Of a stretch of DNA of 64,000 nt, positions 29,200 to 41,420 are shown piece by piece (position 1 is the first letter of the stretch; every line of letters starts with the position of its first letter). The position numbers and the translations under genes were made by a program. Source of the DNA: Raphanus sativus (Eukaryota > Streptophyta > Magnoliopsida > Brassicales > Brassicaceae); the NCBI RefSeq assembly GCF_000801105.2, contig NC_079519.1:35563288-35627287 (forward strand). The letters are read 5' to 3'. The notes below the pieces were generated by a model. It saw only the letters and a program-made list of their open reading frames with translations. It was not told the origin of the DNA and made no database searches.

Positions 29200-29770
29200 T
29201 ATTATTTCAAGTGTGGTCTTAGTGGTGCATGACCGTTTGACACACCGATTGAACGAAACCCTAGTGTTGCATCCGATAACGGCCCACTTTACAAGCATCC
29301 GACGAAGTACGTACATCTCATTGGTGGGCTTATTTATCTAGCCTTCACTCGTCCTCGTCCCAAATTGAGTTACAATATTCTCGCTGTTCATGCATCTATC
29401 TCATCAAAATGCATTGGGTGCTGCAATGTTTGTAGTACGTTACTTAAAAGGTTGTCTTGAACAAGACATTCTACTCTCATCTACCTTAGATCTTCGTCTG
29501 ACTACCTGTTGTGACTCCGATTTGAGTTTATGTCCATGTCCTCCGACACGCTCTCTGTAGCTACAAGGACAATATTGATCCATGACACTTCCAGTCATGA
29601 GCTTCTATGGATTAAAATTCCTCTTTGAATCACTTGGCATTAGTCATGATACTCCAATGAAGCTCGTTTGTGACAGCAAAACGGCGATGCATATAGTAAC
29701 AAATCTGGTTTTTAATGAGCTCACAAAACACAACGAGAAAGATTGTCATTATATGGGTCTGATATAATTA
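29200..29770 (+). mobile_element. Ty1/copia pol remnant (RT end and RNase H)
   Basis: Broken frames match the end of copia pol. TRPRPKLSYNILAVHA corresponds to the TRPDISYAV block, and 29582-29767 encodes LGISHDTPMKLVCDSKTAMH then NELTKHNEKDCHYM, matching the RNase H motif CDNKAAIHIA..P.FHERTKHIE.DCHF. Frame changes and substitutions (N for the catalytic-region H/R) indicate decay. Confidence 0.75.
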
Positions 29771-29915
29771 ACCCTTGAGCTTAACATGGCACTGTTTGGC
29801 CTTGTTTCGGTGAAAGTTATGATGACCATAAGAATGAAGCAAGAGAATGACAAGTAAAATCGTTACGATCATGATACAATATGGGATCTACTGGGTCACT
29901 TCCACACCAAGTGAT

Positions 29916-31428
29916 TTAGATCTCACCATCCCACATTTCGTCTAGAGATTTAATGGGGCCCTTCTTGGAGATATAAACCTCACCCCCGACGATTCTGCAC
30001 TGAGGAATCTCTGTCGAGATTCTGTGCATCTCTTCCTCAGTCAAAGACCAATCGAATATCTTGAGATTCTCCTCTAGTCTCTGTTTTGTAAAGCTCTTCA
30101 CCACCATGCTCACTCCTTCCTCGTATGCCCATCTCATACTCACCTGCCAACAAATGTAATTTATCTTTTTAACCAATTTCGATTACAAAAAATGAAATAT
30201 GCTTGTCGTTTTTTCACTTATCTGACTATGTTTCATGATGTGGTCCATGGTTACCTCTAATGCTATTTTTGTGAAGATTCTAGGGACAAATGATATGGTG
30301 CTAAACGAATCACCAGTTTCACATTACTCAGGAAGATGAGATCCTCTGAGAGTAGTACCTGTGCCACGGTTTTGCCCTTGGCGTCAGCAATTTTTTTAAG
30401 AACATCAGACTCCATGATTTTGGGAGTACCCCAAAAGGCTCCTCTTGATCCCAACACCGAGTAAGCTGTCAAAACAATGCCCTTGGACTTACAAAGCTCC
30501 TTTAGTTTCCTCTGTTGCCATACTGGACTCATCTCCACCTTCCTCACACATAAACAATATATGTCTCCAATTGTTTAAGCTAATCTGATCTATTCTAACA
30601 AAATAACAGCTAGTCCTTGAGTATTAACAAGGTGGGTTTTACTTGATTGACGCTAGGCGGGATTGTGGCGATAGAAAGGATGTGTTGAAGCTTCTTGCAG
30701 GAGAAGTTGCTCACTCCTATACACTTTGCAAGCCCGAGTCTCTTGCATTCCTCCATTTCAGACCAAACCGCTTCATAATCCATTGGTAGAAAATCATCTT
30801 CTTCAATGGGGAACTTGTACTTGCCCGGTTTTGAACTAACCGGCCAATGAATCAGGTACAGATCAAGATAGTCCAGCTTAAGGTTTCTGCAAAAAAAAAA
30901 ACATACATTATCAAGTAAAATAAGAAACAAAGCTTCCAAGCCAAAGCGTCTAGTTCTTCACTACATTAACTTAATAACAAGACAAGAAAAGTCTCCGACA
31001 AAAAAAAAAGAAGTCTCCGACAGTGAGAGAAAACAAGTACTTCAAGTCCTCCAAAGATCCATTTATAAATTAAAACAAAAAGGAGCTTTAAAAGCTTACT
31101 TGAGACTGCGTTGTATCGCCGGCACAACGAGGCCGGCGTGAGCATCGGCGCACCATAGCTTGGAAGTGACGAAGAGTTCGGATCGAGATCCGACCAAGCC
31201 GAGAGAAACCGCCTCAGCTAGAGCTTCGCCGAGAGGCTCCTCCGTGAGATACCTTGGAGATGTGTCGAAGTGGCGATAGCCGAGCTTGATGGCGTCAAGG
31301 ACCGTCTGTTTCAGCAGCGATGGTTCCGGCGGGGGAGATGCGGCGGTTCCGAAACCTAGAACAGGCATGGGGTGGTGATCGGATCCGATAGCGAGGTTGG
31401 GGACTGTCATCGCAAGCATTAGTTTCAA
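29916..31428 (-). CDS. Aldo-keto reductase, AKR4-like NAD(P)H oxidoreductase
   Basis: Reduces aldehydes or ketones with NADPH; physiological substrate unknown. Four exons: 31428-31100, 30886-30643, 30538-30359 and 30143-29916, total 981 nt, 326 aa from the first ATG; a second ATG at 31410 would fit the Arabidopsis length equally well. Catalytic tetrad D55, Y60 (FDTSPRY), K90 (TSKLWC) and H123 (LIHWPV) is complete. Cofactor-binding motifs [10 protein letters not shown] and [14 protein letters not shown] are present. It ends [11 protein letters not shown]. Orthologous by memory and order to At1g59960 (the chalcone-reductase-like group). Transcribed divergently from the MMP gene. Confidence 0.93.
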
Positions 31429-32281
31429 AAGTCAACGGAAGTTTTGCTCCTATAGAATTGTTTCTCAGGGACTGATGCTCAAAGAGCATTTCATTGGCTA
31501 GAACGTCAAGAAACATTAGAAAAACAAATTAATATTTAAAAATAATTTTACAATATAATAAATTTAAGAATTTTTAATAAACAAAGAAAAGAGAAGTGGA
31601 AAATTATTACGGGTATCTAGGAAATTTTTATGGAGAATCTCTTTTCATTCTCTTTTTCTAATTTTAATATTTTATTTATTTTAATTGTGAAAGATTCCAT
31701 TTAATATTGCAAATGGAGTCACTTTTGCTTCTTTTTCAGTTTAAAACGAAAATATAATAATCTGACCTATGTTTCAAAAAAAAAAAAAACAATAATCTGA
31801 CCTCAAGTTGTTTTAAATTTGTGCGACATTAGGTGGATGACTGTATTAGGTAGCTGTCCATAACTTTATTTTATTTGAAAAAGTATTTAGTTGATGAACA
31901 AAAAATAAAGGTATTTATATAAAATGGCAACCATTTGTTATTTCTTTTTCAACAAAATGAAAAAGATATCTCTTTTTATATAAAAACAAATGATGAGATA
32001 TGTATATTGTCATTTTACGTAACGAAGTATTGCAATTAGTCGTAACTGATTCATCTTTTTTTCTTTAATCATCCCGCATTTAAAAACTGATTATGATATA
32101 CCACTTATCTATAACCATTCGCCGACGAGCATTAGTCAATACTCCATATGTAGTAACATGCTTCGATTTTCAACAACTTGTCACATGTACCAATTACCAC
32201 ACCGTGTGGAAAATGGAGCAAGTGTAGCATTATAACACCCCGACGTCGTTTCATTTTTTCTCCCGTATCTTCTCCAAGAAA
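31429..32281. promoter_or_regulatory. Shared upstream region of divergent AKR and MMP genes
   Basis: About 850 bp of AT-rich DNA between two start codons pointing apart. An A run near 31769 is present. No core element recognised with confidence. Confidence 0.4.
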
Positions 32282-33361
32282 ATGAGGTTCCTCCAACAGC
32301 TAACGATTCCGAGCCTCCTCCTCCTCGTCATAGTGACTCCAATCTCAGCGACATTCTACACCAACGTCTCTTCCATACCAACGTTACACCTCCTAAACGC
32401 CACAAGAAGCGCGTGGGAAACTTTCGAGAAACTCGCGGGTTGCCACGTCGGAGACAAAGCCGACGGCCTCTCCAAACTCAAACAATACTTCAGTCGTTTC
32501 GGTTACATCTCATCCTCCTCCTCCGCCGCTAACTTCACCGACGACTTCGACGACGTCCTCAAATCGGCGATCAGCGCTTACCAGAAGAACTTCAACCTCA
32601 AAGCCACCGGCAAACTCGACGCGCCGACTCTCCGGCAGATCGTTAGACCTCGATGCGGGAATCCCGACATGGTCGACGGCGCCTCGGAGATGAACGCCGG
32701 TAGGAAGCTGCTCCGCACGGTGGCGGCGGCGCGTTACTCTTTTTTCCCCGGGAAGCCGCGGTGGCCGAAGCGGAATCGGGATCTGAGCTACGCGTTCGTG
32801 CCGCGGAACAACCTGACGGAAGAGGTGAAGCAGGTGTTCGCACGCGCGTTCACGCGCTGGTCGGACGTTACGCCGCTGAACTTCACGCGCTCCGAGTCTG
32901 TCTTCAAGGCGGATATAGTGATCGGGTTTTTCTCCGGCGATCACGGGGACGGAGAGCCGTTCGATGGGCCTATGGGGACGCTGGCGCACGCGTCGTCTCC
33001 GCCTACGGGGATGTTTCATCTCGACGGCGACGAGGATTGGCTGATCTCGGGAGACGAGACGAACCGTCGGATAATGCCGGTTACGTCGGTGGTGGATCTG
33101 GAATCGGTCGCTGTTCACGAGATCGGACATCTTCTCGGGTTAGGTCACTCGTCGGTGGAAGATGCGATTATGTATCCGGCGATTTCCGGTGGGGATCGGA
33201 AAGTGGAGTTGGCGAAGGATGATATTGAGGGGATACAGTATCTGTATGGAGACGGTGGTTCTAGCCGTCGAAGTGAAACCAGTGGTGGTGCTGAGTTCTG
33301 GAGAGGGTTGGGGTTTAGCCTATCGTCGATTGCCACGTGTTTGCTTTTGATTTGTTGCTAG
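32282..33361 (+). CDS. 5-MMP: Matrix metalloproteinase, plant MMP (At5-MMP-like)
   Basis: Zinc endopeptidase at the plasma membrane or apoplast, single exon as in all plant MMPs, 359 aa. Signal peptide 1-23 ([12 protein letters not shown]). The propeptide ends in cysteine switch PRCGNPD (C125), which keeps the enzyme latent. The catalytic domain has [11 protein letters not shown] with zinc ligands H279, H283, H289 and general base E280, then the Met-turn (AIMYP). The C-terminus is hydrophobic ([10 protein letters not shown]) after a small-residue stretch, suggesting a GPI anchor. No hemopexin domain, as usual in plants. High GC relative to flanks. Order next to AKR and ARL2 fits At1g59970. 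Confidence 0.95.
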   Translation: MRFLQQLTIPSLLLLVIVTPISATFYTNVSSIPTLHLLNATRSAWETFEKLAGCHVGDKADGLSKLKQYFSRFGYISSSSSAANFTDDFDDVLKSAISAYQKNFNLKATGKLDAPTLRQIVRPRCGNPDMVDGASEMNAGRKLLRTVAAARYSFFPGKPRWPKRNRDLSYAFVPRNNLTEEVKQVFARAFTRWSDVTPLNFTRSESVFKADIVIGFFSGDHGDGEPFDGPMGTLAHASSPPTGMFHLDGDEDWLISGDETNRRIMPVTSVVDLESVAVHEIGHLLGLGHSSVEDAIMYPAISGGDRKVELAKDDIEGIQYLYGDGGSSRRSETSGGAEFWRGLGFSLSSIATCLLLICC

Positions 33362-34679
33362 GGTTTTGGCAATGGTCTTTCGTGAGTTTTTTCTGAAATC
33401 CAAGTGCAGAAGATACACACAAATATTTATGTTTAATCTTTTGATTATCTTACTTAAGGATTTTTTTGGTGAAATTTTCTTATGATTTAAAAAATATTTA
33501 AAAGGATAATTTACAACAGTTGTATTATTATATTTTGAAAACTTTGTTGATATATCATATTGTTCGTTTTTTTCTTTGGCAATAATTTTGAAGTTAATAA
33601 TTAATTGTAATATTATGGATGGCAAAACACAGAGCAAATCTACCCGATCAAATTCAATTCCTTTGAAAAATTCAAATAAAGCTTAAAATCGGTTTGGAAC
33701 TTTTGATAATATCCAAAATCGGATTTAAAATCGAATATATTCAAGCTTTATTCATTATAAATTCAGTCAAAGTATGAATAGAATCGAATACATTCAAGCT
33801 TTATTCATTATAATCTTATGGACATAGCGTGACGCTTCTACCCAAATGCGACTCCCTAAATTTTATCAAGTTCGCAAAAGATACTAGTACCGATTTTTAT
33901 TTGATTGGGAAATATGAAGTTTAAACAAAAGTAAACTGGTTCGAGCTGGAACAAAACCTTGAATGCACCTAAATAACTTGATTGGACCATGATACTTTTC
34001 TTCTCAGACAAGAAAATGTTGATATTCTTCTGTTTGCTTTCTTCCATCCTTTGTTCTGAATATGCAAGTGTATCTGGATGCATGCATATGGATTGGTACG
34101 TTAATTTTGCTGCGGCTAAGATATGTAAGTAAAGTAACAATAGTATAATGAAATGATTCATTACTTAGCTTATATTATATAGAGTGCATTAGGTGATAGA
34201 GAATATATATTTTGGGTTGCTCTTGACAGTTTGACATACTTTGCAAACGAGAAGTGTATTGAATTTGACACTTGTGTTTGTCAAAAAGTTGAGACTGCAA
34301 CCATTGCTCTTCTCGCAAGGTATAAGACTTCGTTATGCTTTAGTTTTTGTTGTACAGCCTTTAGGACTTGCCTTGTGTTGTGACATTTTTATGTAAAGGT
34401 CTGATCATCAATTCATCATATATTTCCTTAGCAATTCTTACAGCATTGCCAAGATTGTTATAGGTGAAATTAACAACAAGAACTTTAACGTTAAGAAAAA
34501 AAAAACAATTTGCTTTGTGTTGTGACATTTTTATGTAAATGTCTGAACATAAAATCTGACAGAACATGCACTGATATAGATGAAACAAATAAAATGAAAA
34601 AGCAATTTTAAATAGATTGCACAACAACATGTGTCATGCAAGTTGAACTTGCGAGAGCATATCTGATGCCAATGGAGAG
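33362..34679. other. Intergenic DNA with short direct repeats
   Basis: No gene recognised. cattcaagctttattcatta occurs near 33743 and again near 33791. A second duplicated phrase, gttgtgacatttttatgta, occurs near 34377 and 34519. Confidence 0.5.
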
Positions 34680-36259
34680 TTAACGAGTACTTGGGGGAGG
34701 GGGCATCAAGTCCACCGGCGGGGGAAGCACAAATTGGGATAAGACGACGACAGAAGTAGAAGTTTTATCGCGAAAACCGTCCATATACATCCTCGAATAA
34801 AACTTGTTAACGCGAAAGCAACCTCCACTATCACTGCTACTACTCCCGCTCTCCGATTCTTGATGAACAACAAACTCCAGAGTCTTCAAGTTGCCCGTCA
34901 CCACACTGTCATGTTCTCGACTCCATAGGTAGACGATATTATCATTAAACGGATTCATCCCCAGCGGGAAACAGAACACATCAAATCCAACAGACGCCAA
35001 ATTGATTTCTCCCCGCGACAATTCCCACAACAGTTCACTGTCGCCCCCGCCACTCAGCTTCCAGACCTTCAGTCTACGATACAGTATCTCCACGTACATA
35101 ACATCACCTCTCGAAGTAGTCAAGCATCTCCTAACGTACTTGTTATCCGGGGTAGGTAGAGGCACAACCTGACATTTATTATCATCATCACCGTAGAAGT
35201 CGTAAGCAACAAGGAACCCAAACTCCTCATGACGAAAATCTTCCGACTCATCCTCATCACGAGAATCGTCTTCCCACAGGTAAAGCTTCCCGTCGATATT
35301 CACCGGAGGTTCAGAACCCTCGACGGGACACAGCGACGAGAGCTGCTTAAACTCCCATACCCCTGTCTCGGACGAGTACACGTACACTCTCCACACACTC
35401 TGATCGAGATTATCACAAGTCCTAACGACTTTGAAGCTCGTAACCACGCCGTTTTCGACACGTGTCACCAGACCAGTGGGGGTGCAACTATTCGGAGGCC
35501 GAGGGATTTCATCCCACTGGTTCGAAACCGGATTACCCACGAATGATCTGCTGTCGTGAGGGTTGAGGATGACCTCGATCCAGATCAGTCCGTTGGAGGA
35601 AGCTACATAGTAGTTGTGTTGGCGGATCTAGAATACATTTTTAGCAAAAAATAGTAAGTGAGCAAAAAATTATTAACTAAAATTTAAAAGAAATTATACT
35701 GAATTTGAAAATTTCATTTCATGTGGGTCCGCCAGTGAGTAGGGGGCATAACTAAAATTTAAAGAAATTAAATTTGAAAATATTTGATCAGGGGCTCTCT
35801 TACTTCATGTGGGTCCAACTTCAGTGAGTAGTTGTCGACAGTAGGGAAGTCTGGGTAGGGTTGGAAAGGCAACACGTAGGACGCTAGAGAGTTGGGGAGG
35901 TTCCACGTGTCCCCTCTGTGGAAGCCGATGGCTTCTGTGATGGGGTGGTCACGCTTGGTAATGAACATGAGAGACCATGTCGATGAGTTTGGGTAGAGGG
36001 AGAGGTGGCGACGGAGGAAGTAAGGAGATTCGGTTTCCGAGTTCCATGTTTTGGAAACTGATTTGAACCTGACGATGGATTTCATGGGTAGTCTCGCGAG
36101 TATCTCCATCACTATGTCTTCTGGGACTGTTTTGCGTATATTCTCCATTGAGATTTTGGTGAGTTTTGGGGGAGGGTTGTGTTCGTCACTGTCTGTGAGA
36201 GGCCATTTCATTTTCCTGTTTTTATGGGGTTTGAAATTTTGGCGAAGAGCAATCAGCAA
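34680..36259 (-). CDS. F-box protein with F-box-associated domain
   Basis: Likely substrate receptor of an SCF ubiquitin ligase. Two exons: 36259-35804 and 35627-34680, joined at GAA|ATC, giving up to 467 aa; a second ATG at 36211 (MKWPLT) may be the true start. F-box: VPEDIVMEILARLPMKSIVR then FKSVSKTWNS. The downstream part has the F-box-associated layout (HNYYVASSNGLIWI, GVWEFKQLSS, KLYLWEDD, VWKLSGGG). The C-terminus ends with Pro-rich PPPPSTR. The intron holds a degenerate second copy of its own donor-side sequence (see findings). I recall no F-box gene here in Arabidopsis; such genes duplicate often. Target unknown. Confidence 0.82.
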
Positions 36260-37107
36260 TCAATACACGATATAACGTTACTATTGATTGATGCTTAATT
36301 GCAATTCAGAAGTCAAGAAAATGGATAGTTATAATGGATGAAAATGTAGAAATGGAAAGTGAATCATTTGGTTTTAAAACAAATGGAAAGTGAATCGTTT
36401 TTGAATGGCTTTTGATTTATTTTATTATAATGGGAAAGGATTGATTACATCTGAATCATAGGATTAGAAAATCATTGTTGGTATATAAATCACGATCTAG
36501 TCAAATATTCAAACAAAGTAAATGGCAGAAACGGTTAGTTAAAAGTGACAATAAGTGTACAATAATGAATACTCAATGATACACGATTCGGTTTAGCAGA
36601 ATGCGCTGGAGATATGGAGAGCGAAGCTAAACAGGAAAGAGCTGAATTGTGTAATTTTGTGTAAATCCGTATGTATTCGGAAACTTCCGAATATTTTTTT
36701 TGTGTGTCCATAATCATATTTGAAATATTCGAATTACACAAGGACAAAAAACCCGCGCTGGTGAGGAAGCATATATTTAATGTTAGAAAAATACAAGAAT
36801 TACTTTAAATGTTAAAAAAATACAAAAATACCTCAAACTTATAGAAAGTCACACATTTGTAAACCACTGATTTTATAAAAAAAACTTTCATGTATGTTTT
36901 GTAGTTTACATAGAGTATAATATATTATTTTATAATATAAATGTCTGATTGTATATTTTTATTTGTGTTGAGGAATGTCGCATTGTTTCTTAGATTGCAA
37001 AAGAAACCGAACTACACCTTCCCTGGTTGGAAAACTTAGTTAGGACGATTGTACAATTTTTTAGGTCCAGAGAGTACGGGCAGCGCAGACAATTTAATGG
37101 GTCGGGT
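36260..37107. other. Intergenic DNA upstream of the F-box gene
   Basis: AT-rich; F-box promoter at the left. No gene or clear repeat seen. Confidence 0.35.
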
Positions 37108-37123
37108 AAAAATGTGCTAATAC

Positions 37124-37712
37124 TTTTTTTTTTTTTTTTGATCAACAGGAATTATATTAGAAAGGCCCTAGTGGGCTGCCGAAACATTCGCTAATACAAG
37201 GTGGGCTTTTGCAATTTGGTCCGCAGGCCCATTCAAAACACGAGAGACAGACGAAAAAACGCAGAAATCAAAAGAAGAAGAGATCGAAGCAATATCCGAC
37301 AAAATGCCGTGGAGTTCTGTCGGTCCTTGGTTCGAGAGGATCGCTTTGGTGAGCGCTTGAGCATCTGAGCGAAGCCAGATTGAAGTGAATCCAAGAGCAG
37401 AGGCATGCATGAGGGCGTCTCTAACCGCTAGGGCTTCCGCCATTAGAGCAGAGGAGACGTTGTGATGGGCCTTTCCATCCCGCGTGATTGCTCCTGTAGG
37501 AGTAGTGAAGATCCAGCCTGTACCTGCTTGTCGACTTTCCGCCTTCCATGCTCCGTCGGTGTTACAGAGAATCGTATTTGGTTGGGGAGCAGTCGGTGGT
37601 GATAGATGTTTACCTCGTTGGATCGTAGGAAAGATCGTTGGCTGAGCTTGTTCCCACTCCAGAGCCGCTCGGAGAGCTTTGGTGTCGAGCCTTTTGAAAA
37701 AAAAAAAAAAAA
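37124..37712 (-). mobile_element. 5'-truncated LINE carrying an RNase H domain, with target-site duplication
   Basis: AAAAATGTGCTAATAC occurs at 37108-37123 and 37713-37728, flanking 589 bp. On the minus strand the insert ends in a 16-nt poly(A). It encodes the plant RVT_3/RNase H domain without stops: CNTDGAWKAES, AGTGWIFTTPTGAI, then MAEALAVRDALMHASALG, WLRSDAQALTKAI and NGPADQIAKAHL. This is a copy truncated at its 5' side by incomplete reverse transcription. An A run sits at the right junction. Confidence 0.9.
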
Positions 37713-38267
37713 AAAAATGTGCTAATACATAACTGTAATTAACTCCAATCCTGGTTCGGGTTTTATTAATTTAATAATATATAATTTTTTTAAGAAAGGT
37801 ATATATATTCTTCCTCTGATTTATTCCATTCATATTATTATTGTTGTATTTAAAGTTTAAACAAGTCGAAACCATAGATTTACAGTATTTTCAAAGGGCT
37901 CCCTGATCTGTTTAATTTGGGCCGTTTCTAATTAAAATGAAAAATTTAAACTAGACAAACAAAACAAGCAGTGTCTGTTTGTCTCTTCTCCCTTGTTTTG
38001 TGTTTCCAAATCATTCTACAGTTGCAGTGCTTGTGGGGGTTTTCCCCATGGAGCTTCCTCTTCCTCTCTCCCTGTCTCTCCTCATCCTCCTAGGGTTCCG
38101 GGGAGTACCACAATTCACGAGGCATGATCATCATTTCCCCCACTTCTCAAACGAAGATCCCCACGTTTTTGGGAATTTAAACGAACAATTCTCATCATCT
38201 CTTGTGGTGGCCACAGCAAAAAAAAAAAAAATCTAAAAGGAGAAACGAGATCGGATTCTGTTGAAAT

Positions 38268-40377
38268 ATGACTACTCATCGTACATCGGAGGAGGAGAAG
38301 GAAGTCGCCGGAGAAGATGAGCTCAGGCGGAATCCGTATGAAGTCCTCGGTATCCCCAGAAACTCCACCGATCAGGAGATCAAAAGTGCCTATCGAAGAA
38401 TGGCTCTCAGGTTTTTTCAACTTCTTGATTTTCTTGAAATATTTAGTGCTCAAGACGTTTTTGTTTGGTTACTCTTTTATGTACTCTGAGTTTAAATTGA
38501 TTCAGGTACCATCCTGATAAGAACCCAAACGATCCGGTTGCAGCGGATATGTTTAAGGAGGTTACATTTGCCTATGATCTCTTGTCTGATCCAGATAATC
38601 GGCGTCAGTATGATACAACTGCTTCTGAGGTTCATACGAGTCCTGAGTTGATTGAATATTGTACCATGTTGAATTAAGGAGCACGTATCAAGTTCACCTG
38701 TGATGTTCTATGTAGGCTGCTGGTCCAGAAAATGAAGACCTTGAGCTTGATCTTTCTAGCTTAGGAGCTGTTAATACTATGTTCGCCGCGCTTTTCAAGT
38801 GAGTTTCCTAATGCAAACTTGCTTGCACCCACTCTCTGTTTTTTTTTTTTTTTATTCTTTCATTAACAACTTTTTGTCCAACACAGTAAGCTTGGTGTGC
38901 AAATCAAAACAACAGTCTCAGCAAATTTGTTGGAGGAGGCCCTGAATAGTACTGTTACTACTTTGCCTCTTGCGGTTGGGCAAGTTGTCTCTAGGAAGGT
39001 ATGACAGTGTGATAATTTTAGCTTCTTTGCATTAATGTGGATTTTGACATATTTGCTTCTCTGAACAGGTTGAAAAGCAATCGGCTCACTTTTATTCTGT
39101 TACGTTAACAGAAGAAGAATCTCAGGCTGGATTAATATGTAAAGTCCACTCCTCTTCTAAAAACAAATTCAAGGTACACGTAACTCTTTTGCCTTTCATG
39201 CTTAATAATCTGGTGGTTATTTTTCATATTATTTATCTTACCTTCTCTTTTGGCTTCTGCAGTTGCTTTACTTTGATCAAGAAGAGAGTGGAGGACTGAG
39301 ACTAGCAATACAGGTTTGGATTTTTTTTGTACTTTTTGTTTGTTGATTTAACAAATTGTAATCATTTGTTCCATCAGAAAACTTACTAATTTTTGTTATT
39401 CATATTAACCTTATAAGTCTCTTCCCGGCTTCTAAAATGGGTGTGTTTTTTGTGTCAAAATATGTTCTTTCTGCAATAGGAAGACAGCAAGAAAACAGGA
39501 AAGCTCTCAACTGCAGGGTTGTATTTTTTTGGCTTCCCTGTTTATCGTTTTGATCCCAGGGTTAATTCAGTTAACTATCTTCTCTAACCCTATTTAACTA
39601 AGCACCTTCATTTTGACCGTCATGCACTCAGTTTTGGCTCTTCTGTTCACAGAGGGCTCTCTCAAGAGATCCAGAGACCGGATTTTTCAAAAGGCTCGAC
39701 GCTTTCCAGCCCCTCGAGATCACTGAACTGAAAGCTGGATCTCATGTGTTTGCTGTTTATGGTATGTCTGTTAACAGTTTTTTTTTTTTTTTTAAATAGA
39801 AATCACTAGTCCACTCTTTAGAGAATAACCTCATTTTACTACTATATAGGTGATAATTTTTTCAAAAGCGTGAGCTACACTCTAGAAATATTCTCATCTG
39901 CTCCATTCGCTGACGAGAAAGAGACTCTCCGGTCAACCGAAGCGCAGATAGTCTCTAAAAGAAGCGAGCTATTGAAGTTTGAATCTGAATATCACGAGGT
40001 CTTTGGACAGTTCACAGATCTGGCTAGTAAATGCGCAGGCGAAGTGCAAGAAGTGAGAATATATCACCCTTTTTTTTTTTAAATTTTCTTGACTAATTTA
40101 AAAGAGCAAGTAACTGAGATTTGTTATTGTTTTGCAGATTGATGAGCTTCTCAAGAGGAGGAACGAGATATGCGCGGCTTACACAACTTCTCCACCAACA
40201 AAGCAAAGTTCGAGCAAGAACAGGAGCTGGAGCAAGGGAAAGAACAAGAAGAAGAGCAGCCTTTTAATGGAAGCTAGAGAAGAAGAAGAAGGGGAAGTCA
40301 CGATCAGAGAAGAGAACGGAGTGAAGAAGAAGAAATGGTATAATTTTCAGCTTAGACAAGACAAGAAAAAAACCTAA
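38268..40377 (+). CDS. ARL2: DnaJ-domain protein ARG1-like 2 (ARL2)
   Basis: J-domain protein of the ARG1 family, which acts in root and hypocotyl gravity signalling and auxin redistribution. Ten exons: 38268-38410, 38506-38629, 38716-38798, 38887-38998, 39069-39173, 39263-39313, 39480-39560, 39653-39761, 39850-40052, 40138-40377; total 1251 nt, 416 aa. J domain at 22-88 with HPD at 50-52 ([10 protein letters not shown]). Middle family block: [44 protein letters not shown] coiled-coil-like stretch ([20 protein letters not shown]) and a Lys-rich tail ([16 protein letters not shown]) follow. The join at exons 7/8 (Arg-Arg) is the least certain. Neighbours match At1g59980. Confidence 0.93.
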
Positions 40378-41135
40378 AGAGACTTACTACTGAAGTCTTG
40401 AGTTTTCTTCAGGCACAAAGCGTATTCAGCTCTTTGTATAATATGTTTCATCTCTTTGTACGCTTTATATGTGTCATGCTGGTTATTAATGACATCTTCT
40501 TGCTCACCAGATCCTGGTTTACTATATGTAGTTTGGTGTTTGCTAGTGTTGTTTCTTTCGGATTCATCCTTCCAAATCTGGACACCACATTCAACAATCT
40601 CGAATTCGCTGCTGAATTCAAACACAACCTCTCTGCTAGTTGTCTCAAGAATCAAGAGTCATGCAAGCAAAAGCAATGGAGAAAAACAGAGCAGCTTGAC
40701 TCATATGCTCACATGATCAGTATCCAGACCATCTCTCAGACATTCTATTAACTGATATCCGTAGACAGCAAAACGGATCATATGAGTGCTGACTGCTGAG
40801 AGAACGATCTGTTTTATCATGTTAGTACAACAAATAGAGTTAACAGATCAAAATGACAGGTATTCTTAGCTTCGCAATGGCGATACAATTCTGTAATGAA
40901 CTCTGTTAACAAAAACCGCTTCATTCGCAAGAACGTTTCTAGATGGTCTAGTAGCTCCTTGGCTTGACAAGAACCACAGTCTAGGTCTACATCTAGGTGA
41001 TGCCACACCAAAGAACTTTTTTCACTGCCTATTTGGTATTGGTTTATTGAAGGAAGAAAACGGCGGCGTATCTTGAACTAGCTCTCATTTACTGGAGAAA
41101 CGATGCGTATTAGGTATAATAAAGTTGTTTATTTC
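40378..41135 (+). other. ARL2 3' region and start of the U3 repeat unit
   Basis: ARL2 3' UTR at the left. 40840-41010 (ctctgttaacaa, tctagatggtc, cttgacaagaacca) recurs in diverged form at 43285-43415, showing the duplicated unit is larger than the U3 genes. Confidence 0.6.
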
Positions 41136-41178
41136 TTCCCACATCGGTAGGGTAGGAAAATGCTGTGCACTTTATATA
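41136..41178 (+). promoter_or_regulatory. U3 copy 1 promoter: USE and TATA
   Basis: TTCCCACATCG (41136-41146) matches the plant snRNA upstream sequence element RTCCCACATCG except its first base; TTTATATA is at 41171. The short spacing, 24 bp, is the Pol III class; Pol II genes have about 10 bp more. Confidence 0.85.
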
Positions 41179-41201
41179 CTGCAGAGACGATGGTAAAGGT
41201 C

Positions 41202-41420
41202 ACGACCTTACTTGAACAGGATCTGTTCTATAGGCTCGTACCTCTGTATCCTTGATCTCTAAGGAGACAGGCCCCTAAACCTGGTTGATGATTAATGGCC
41301 GTGTAATCTGAGTGTGATTAACGGTTGCGCTATTCTCCTCGGAGGCTCCGCACTGTAGAGGATCGCTATCTGGTTAGGTCTTGATCTCTCCGGAGTGGTT
41401 GCACGGTTGTCTGACAGGCT
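41202..41420 (+). ncRNA. U3: U3 small nucleolar RNA, copy 1
   Basis: U3 snoRNA guides early 18S rRNA processing in the nucleolus. The start ACGACCTTACTTGAACAGGA and box A region GATCTGTTCTATAGG match plant U3. Box C' (GTTGATGAT) and terminal box D (GTCTGACAGG) are intact, with closing-stem arms CTCCGGAG. Length 219 nt, as for plant U3. A T-rich run right after 41420 would stop Pol III. One short insertion (GCGCTATTC against GCGATTC) differs from the other copies. Confidence 0.92.

Noticed and set aside
32510..33222. Long minus- and plus-frame ORFs inside the MMP gene
   Set aside because: GC-rich shadow frames of the metalloproteinase; no family features.
34361..34630. 89-codon minus ORF
   Set aside because: Low-complexity and includes a duplicated AT-rich phrase; no domain.
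40398..40751. 117-codon ORF after ARL2
   Set aside because: Lies in the ARL2 3' region, no recognisable domain or splice structure.
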